Of a stretch of DNA of 64,000 bases, positions 61,401 to 64,000 are shown one piece after another (positions within the stretch are counted from its first letter, which is position 1; each line of letters begins with the position of its first letter). Below the pieces are notes generated by a model. The model did no database searches. It was not told the DNA's origin and saw only the letters and a program-made list of their open reading frames with translations. The stretch comes from Patiria pectinifera (taxonomy: Eukaryota > Echinodermata > Asteroidea > Valvatida > Asterinidae), in contig CM057149.1 in the NCBI GenBank assembly GCA_029964075.1, forward strand, positions 20,846,197 to 20,910,196, in the 5' to 3' direction. A program made the translations under genes and the position numbers.

Positions 61401-64000
61401 GTGAGGACTTGTGATGGACTCGACAATAAAACAAATAACACATGCCGCTTGCATTTTCACAAAGGAGGATTTTCTTACAATGTATGCACAGAGTCCAGTT
61501 GGGCTCCGAGGAATAGCTATGTATTTCATGCTTGAAGGGAAAGCGAAAAGTGGAGCCACTTTAAATAAGGTAGGTTCACAGTAATGTTCACCACTACCCT
61601 AACAAAGTCACTTGTCTCTTTATTTGAGTGAAATGTAAACCAGCCTTTAGAGAGGTTCTCTCTCACACACTTACTATATTTGGTCTTGGTGAGATTGGTG
61701 CAGTTGTCAGGGCATTCCTCCTCGTCTTTGACACACAGGAGAGACACTAGGTTGGGACAGCACTCCAGTTTGATGCACGCCGTCCTCAAGTAATCCGTCA
61801 TTTCAGCCGAGGATTTGCAGATCTCCACCATGGACCGGTAACTTTTGCCTTTGTACCTGGTAGTCAATAAAACCAGTCCACGATATATCAAAATTATTAT
61901 CCCACAAAGTACAACACAGTGGCAAAGTCGAGGTGCTTGTGATCTATCAATGACAAGACATCACAAGTCTATCACAAGTTAATTAAAATATATCAAGCCC
62001 CCCCCCCAAAAAAAAACCCCAATAGTACGGCAAATATGTGATGGGATTGTGCGTTCGGTGATACAAGCATGGCATTTGGAACACAGTCAGAGTATGTCAT
62101 GAGAAAGATATTTGGCTATAGGGCCATCGCAGATTTGTCCTTTAAAAAAGTATGTGTAGAAAAACAAGCAATGGCAGCCATTTTGAAATTTTAGAAAATT
62201 GCTTGTTGACCACCGTTGGAAATTTATACAAAATACCACTTTTCTTGAAAATGACTTCACACCAGGTGCCATAATTTTACAGGATGCTTTAGACTTTAAT
62301 TTACCAACATCTTAGTAAGCTATTTCGTAAAAATTTGGTAGTTTTGTTTTCCAATGTTTGCAAATGTTGTATATTCCTTTTAAGAAAGATATTTAGCTAT
62401 AGGGCTAAATTGCAGATTTGTCCTATAGGTAGAATAACAAGCAATTTTCAAAATGGCTGCCATTGCTCGTTATTCTACCTCAAAAATCTACGATGGCCCC
62501 ATAGCCAAATATCTTTCTAATGACAAGCTCTGACCGTGTATCAAATGCCATGCTTGTATCATCAAAGGCACAATTCCCCCAAATATTCCCCTATCGCCCA
62601 ACTACAAGTCAAGTCACAAGCTTTTTAAAATAAACTGCGACAAAGGCATTTTACTGTTCATCCCCTGTTATTGTACTTATCAATGGACTTGTGAATTTGC
62701 TTGTGATTTACTTGTGAACAGACTTGTGTTGTAGTTAGATCCATCACAAGGATCTAACTACAACACCTGGCCATCACCTGACCAAATGGGGCATGGGGCA
62801 TGACTGGACACTATGGGACTGTAAGTGTTGCTATTCATTTTATTCACACCTCCCCTCCAGTGGCAACCCTGCAGGTGACTAAGGTAGCTCAGTCAGACTC
62901 GGTCACAAGCACTGTCCACAGACAAAAGATGGGCAGGGCTTATTACCAAATCCGGAATGGTCCACTGCAAAATCTTTCGCCAGGTACTCACTTTGCTTTC
63001 ATGACTTGCAGATGGCCGTTCATACCAGCGGTTTCCTCGTTCTCAATCTCAAGCTCCTTAAGGACCCGGGGAGGCTTGTAAGCGGCGTTGATGAGCAAGG
63101 ACAGCACTTCACGCAGAACCAGGACCACAATGCCCGGCCCGACGGCCTTGGGCAGCTCAGCGATGCGGCCTTTGCTCAGGTAGGGGCCCGAGAAACACTT
63201 GTGGTTGAAGAAGACCTTGCCTGTCCAGTCACTGTCATGACCTGCAGTGGGTGTAGTGGGAAAGTGTCATATTCACAAAGTGTGCATTCTGAATGCAATG
63301 GGGAATTTCTATTGGAATGGGAGCATTCTTACACCTGTACAGTCCATCATTTGTAATTTGTGCATTATATTTATTTGAAGCAACAAAAGTACTTACAATC
63401 TAACGAAGGGTGCTGAACAACTAACCTGATGAAGTTTCAGCTCAGCGAATGCTGTGTATTCTGAGATAACAATATTCTAGGATCTTGATTTCAAAACAAA
63501 AGTAGCTGAGTCATGTTTTGAATTGGGCCTGAATTCAGCGTTCCCGAGACACGTTATCACTGAGCCGATTGCAGTTACGCGATGTGGCGCACTGAACCGA
63601 CAAATTATAGCAACTGCGCGCGCGTGTGTGTCATGTCAACGCTTGTGCGCACTTCGACAAATGAAAACGTTTACTAAGTTACATTTCCAATGATGCGTAT
63701 TAAGATGCACCATTGGAAAGGCCTTCTTTTATTGATTTTTTTCAAAATGACAGCGTGCCAGAAAGAATAATTTCACAGGGAGTTTAATCCCATTACTATC
63801 TTTAAACCAAGTATGCTTTTCAACAATAATTAGTTTTTGGACAGCTGCAATGATGGACTGCGGCTTTAAGTTCGGAATATTTTTGTACTGGGTAATTTTT
63901 GAATTCTTTAAAAAAATTTTTTGAACTGACAAGACGTTACCTTCTGCAGAGTCCTCGTCTCTGCTCAAACTCCGGATCTTCTGATACAAATCTCTGCCCG
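49345..64000 (-). CDS. SFMBT: SFMBT-family Polycomb-group protein, C-terminal part (runs off right edge)
   Basis: SFMBT proteins carry four MBT repeats that bind mono- and dimethyl-lysine on histones and a C-terminal SAM domain for assembly with other Polycomb-group proteins; they repress transcription in the nucleus. Exons in the window, in transcript order: 63941-64000 (partial), 62992-63241, 61675-61856, 60705-61030, 58445-58612, 52735-52869, 49345-49485. All junctions are GT..AG with matching phases, giving at least 419 residues. In order: [17 protein letters not shown] to [12 protein letters not shown] and YKGKSYR with LECCPNL and TKTKY (the conserved block between MBT repeats and tail, probably the SLED-type domain); [10 protein letters not shown] and KRRKRRK (basic, likely nuclear localisation); a run of seven Gly; then the SAM domain ([15 protein letters not shown] to [10 protein letters not shown] and [11 protein letters not shown]). 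The MBT repeats lie beyond 64000. I cannot say whether it is nearer to vertebrate SFMBT1 or SFMBT2. Confidence 0.94.
49486..50232. other. SFMBT last intron, left part
   Basis: No repeat or gene recognised. A recurring word, GTCTCCACA(A/G)GG, appears at about 49820, 49852 and 50050. Confidence 0.45.
50233..50838. mobile_element. inverted-repeat element with CCCTAACATGGCGCAC ends
   Basis: TTCCCTAACATGGCGCACTT at the left is repeated in direct orientation at about 50463 and in inverse near 50815 (AAGTGTGCCATGTTAGGGG). This looks like a MITE of about 0.6 kb with an internal end-like copy, in the last intron of SFMBT. Confidence 0.6.
50839..52734. other. SFMBT last intron, right part
   Basis: AT-rich. 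A G-rich run (GGGTGGGGGAAGGGAGGGG) lies at 52672-52690 just downstream of the SAM exon donor. Nothing coding was recognised. Confidence 0.5.
52735..52869 (-). CDS. SFMBT: SFMBT exon (SAM domain, first half)
   Basis: [20 protein letters not shown] then [20 protein letters not shown] and IFEEQ, phase 0 on both sides. [10 protein letters not shown] is the first helix of the SAM domain. Acceptor TTCTCTCCAG, donor CAG|GTCAGG. Confidence 0.94.
52905..53382. mobile_element. MITE family M1, copy 2 (inverse)
   Basis: Ends AGAGTCCATCATTTGCAATT and the inverse CAAATGATGGACTGTACC. The body runs opposite to copy 1: TTCAGGCCCAATTCAAAACA and TCAGGTTAGTTGTTCAGCAC. It begins about 35 bases upstream of the SAM exon acceptor. 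Confidence 0.85.
53383..53779. other. SFMBT intron sequence, no feature
   Basis: AT-rich and without motif. Confidence 0.5.
53780..54545. mobile_element. TIR element T2, copy 1 (interrupted)
   Basis: Left end GGGAATTGTGCCTTTGATGA with TACAAGCATGGCATTTGG, right end the inverse to about 54545. About 53838-54165 is foreign to the other copy and carries GGTTCCCTGACTC and GGGAACCAGTC words, so another sequence has inserted. 54180-54545 matches 62230-62577 closely. Confidence 0.7.
54546..58444. other. long SFMBT intron, no exon recognised
   Basis: AT-rich. A 58079-58261 minus-strand frame ends in a donor-like AAAG|GTACGAG but has no resemblance to SFMBT and the flanking exons already join in phase. 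Words with TGCCGACAAAA and CGGCAGGCAAAA near 56735 and 57000 may mark the ends of an old inverted-repeat element. Confidence 0.5.
58445..58612 (-). CDS. SFMBT: SFMBT exon (linker before SAM)
   Basis: 56 codons, phase 0 on both sides: [20 protein letters not shown], then [20 protein letters not shown] and a polar end. It is a basic, low-complexity linker with little conservation; the frame was chosen because it alone is stop-free between acceptor TTGTCAG and donor AAA|GTGAGT and joins both neighbours. Confidence 0.8.
58815..59176 (-). mobile_element. tRNA-derived SINE with tandemly doubled tail
   Basis: Minus strand, head at about 59176: GTGGCCTAGTGTTTAGG as A-box and GGTTCGAATCCA as B-box, CTTGGGCAAGCCACTTCACC, then a tail with CTCCACCCAGGAGTATAAAT and GGGGAGTAACACCGGAGAT. 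The tail (58815-58942) is present twice with a period of 128 bases. In an SFMBT intron. Confidence 0.88.
59177..60704. other. SFMBT intron, with a short palindrome
   Basis: Apart from the palindrome at 60090-60124, no gene, RNA or known repeat was recognised. Confidence 0.5.
60090..60124. repeat. perfect palindrome with two CACCTG words
   Basis: GTCACCTGTCAATGTTT, one A, then the inverse AAACATTGACAGGTGAC: 17-base arms around one base. Each arm contains the E-box word CACCTG/CAGGTG. It could be a small transposon remnant or a regulatory palindrome. Confidence 0.85.
60705..61030 (-). CDS. SFMBT: SFMBT exon (basic region and Gly tract)
   Basis: Starts with two bases that complete a Thr codon, then [20 protein letters not shown], then [15 protein letters not shown], an acidic run ([16 protein letters not shown]), a seven-Gly tract and [21 protein letters not shown] across the junction matches the vertebrate TKTKY-YYGK segment and fixes the acceptor at ATCCCACAG, not the nearer TTACCAG. 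The other two frames are open too, but do not match. Confidence 0.9.
61031..61674. other. SFMBT intron with CACAAGTC-type repeats
   Basis: ACAAGTCCAGTC words at about 61286-61330 and the inverse GGACTTGTGAGGACTTGTGA at about 61390-61415. Similar words occur at 61950-61980 and 62600-62720. Probably small MITEs related in style to the element at 34401. Confidence 0.55.
61675..61856 (-). CDS. SFMBT: SFMBT exon (LECCPNL segment)
   Basis: 60 codons with one base shared at each side. [16 protein letters not shown], then [16 protein letters not shown], then [14 protein letters not shown]. The KLECCPNL and TKTKY words are hallmarks of SFMBT and related MBT proteins. Acceptor ACTACCAG, donor TATA|GTAAGT. 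Confidence 0.95.
62044..62577. mobile_element. TIR element T2, copy 2
   Basis: Ends TGATACAAGCATGGCATTTG and the inverse, with arms of about 90 bases that continue through GAAAGATATTTGGCTATAGG. The inner part has TAGAATAACAAGCAATTTTC then AAAATGGCTGCCATTGC. A second, interrupted copy is at 53780-54545. In an SFMBT intron. Confidence 0.82.
62578..62991. other. SFMBT intron with CAAGTC-type repeats and a hairpin
   Basis: Between 62590 and 62730 ACAAGTC/GACTTGT words recur. GTGTTGTAGTTAGATCC at 62727 pairs with GGATCTAACTACAACAC at 62751, a 17-base perfect hairpin. Confidence 0.7.
62992..63241 (-). CDS. SFMBT: SFMBT exon ([13 protein letters not shown] segment)
   Basis: Begins with two bases completing a Gly codon, then [56 protein letters not shown] and ends KAK shared with the next exon. 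These words match vertebrate SFMBT strongly. Acceptor CCACTGCAG, donor AA|GTGAGT. Confidence 0.96.
63337..63862. mobile_element. MITE family M1, copy 3
   Basis: Ends ACAGTCCATCATTTGTAATT and the inverse CAATGATGGACTGCGG. Same orientation as copy 1, with TTTTGAATTGGGCCTGAATT and a CGCGCGTGTGTGTC tract inside. It makes up three quarters of the 699-bp intron between the two SFMBT exons on either side. Confidence 0.85.
63941..64000 (-). CDS. SFMBT: SFMBT exon, partial at window edge
   Basis: [19 protein letters not shown] followed by one base of a Gly codon that the next exon completes (EGHDSDW). Donor GAAG|GTAACG. This frame was chosen by phase with the next exon; the sequence itself is not conserved enough to prove it. 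It continues beyond 64000. Confidence 0.7.

Overview
The window is nuclear DNA of an animal. Three genes of metazoan families can be read. Two of them are split by introns with GT..AG ends and conserved phases, most sequence is non-coding and AT-rich, and tRNA-derived SINEs and short inverted-repeat transposons are everywhere. The repeat style (foldback element with short tandem repeats in its arms, SINEs, frequent TACATGTA-type words) fits a marine invertebrate, perhaps an echinoderm or another invertebrate deuterostome. That placement is inference; no single base pattern proves it.

Layout. 1-9.1 kb is repeat-rich: a hAT-like element inserted into a dispersed repeat (0.4-1.3 kb), a 1-kb inverted-repeat element (3.6-4.6 kb), and a striking 3.1-kb foldback element (5564-8660) made mostly of about 168 near-identical 14-bp units, itself nested in a larger inverted-repeat element (about 5.01-8.78 kb), followed by a 21-bp minisatellite. 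At 9497 there is a possible first coding exon of a secreted protein, with no later exon recognised. 10-19 kb holds repeats, a tRNA-Glu(CTC) gene (14715-14786, minus) and several transposon-like inverted repeats.

19152-34389 (plus) is a complete 12-exon gene for inositol-pentakisphosphate 2-kinase (IPPK, 507 aa), which makes InsP6. Its introns carry SINEs, MITEs and minisatellites, and a tandem-repeat element starts 11 bases after its stop codon. 34.9-45 kb is largely non-coding. 45002-45508 (minus) is a single-exon BTG-family antiproliferative gene. 49345-64000 (minus) is the 3' part of a gene of the SFMBT family (Polycomb-group, MBT/SAM protein): seven exons are in the window, ending in the SAM domain, and the MBT repeats lie beyond the right edge.

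The genes are in separate pathways (inositol phosphate synthesis, mRNA decay and growth control, chromatin repression); nothing suggests a shared operon-like role. IPPK and BTG converge; BTG lies downstream of SFMBT on the same strand. Product names rest on recognition of conserved motifs from memory, not on a database search. The most unusual material is the mobile DNA: the foldback array, a hAT insertion with its empty site preserved elsewhere in the window, and a 0.5-kb MITE family whose three copies all lie within 100 bp of an exon.
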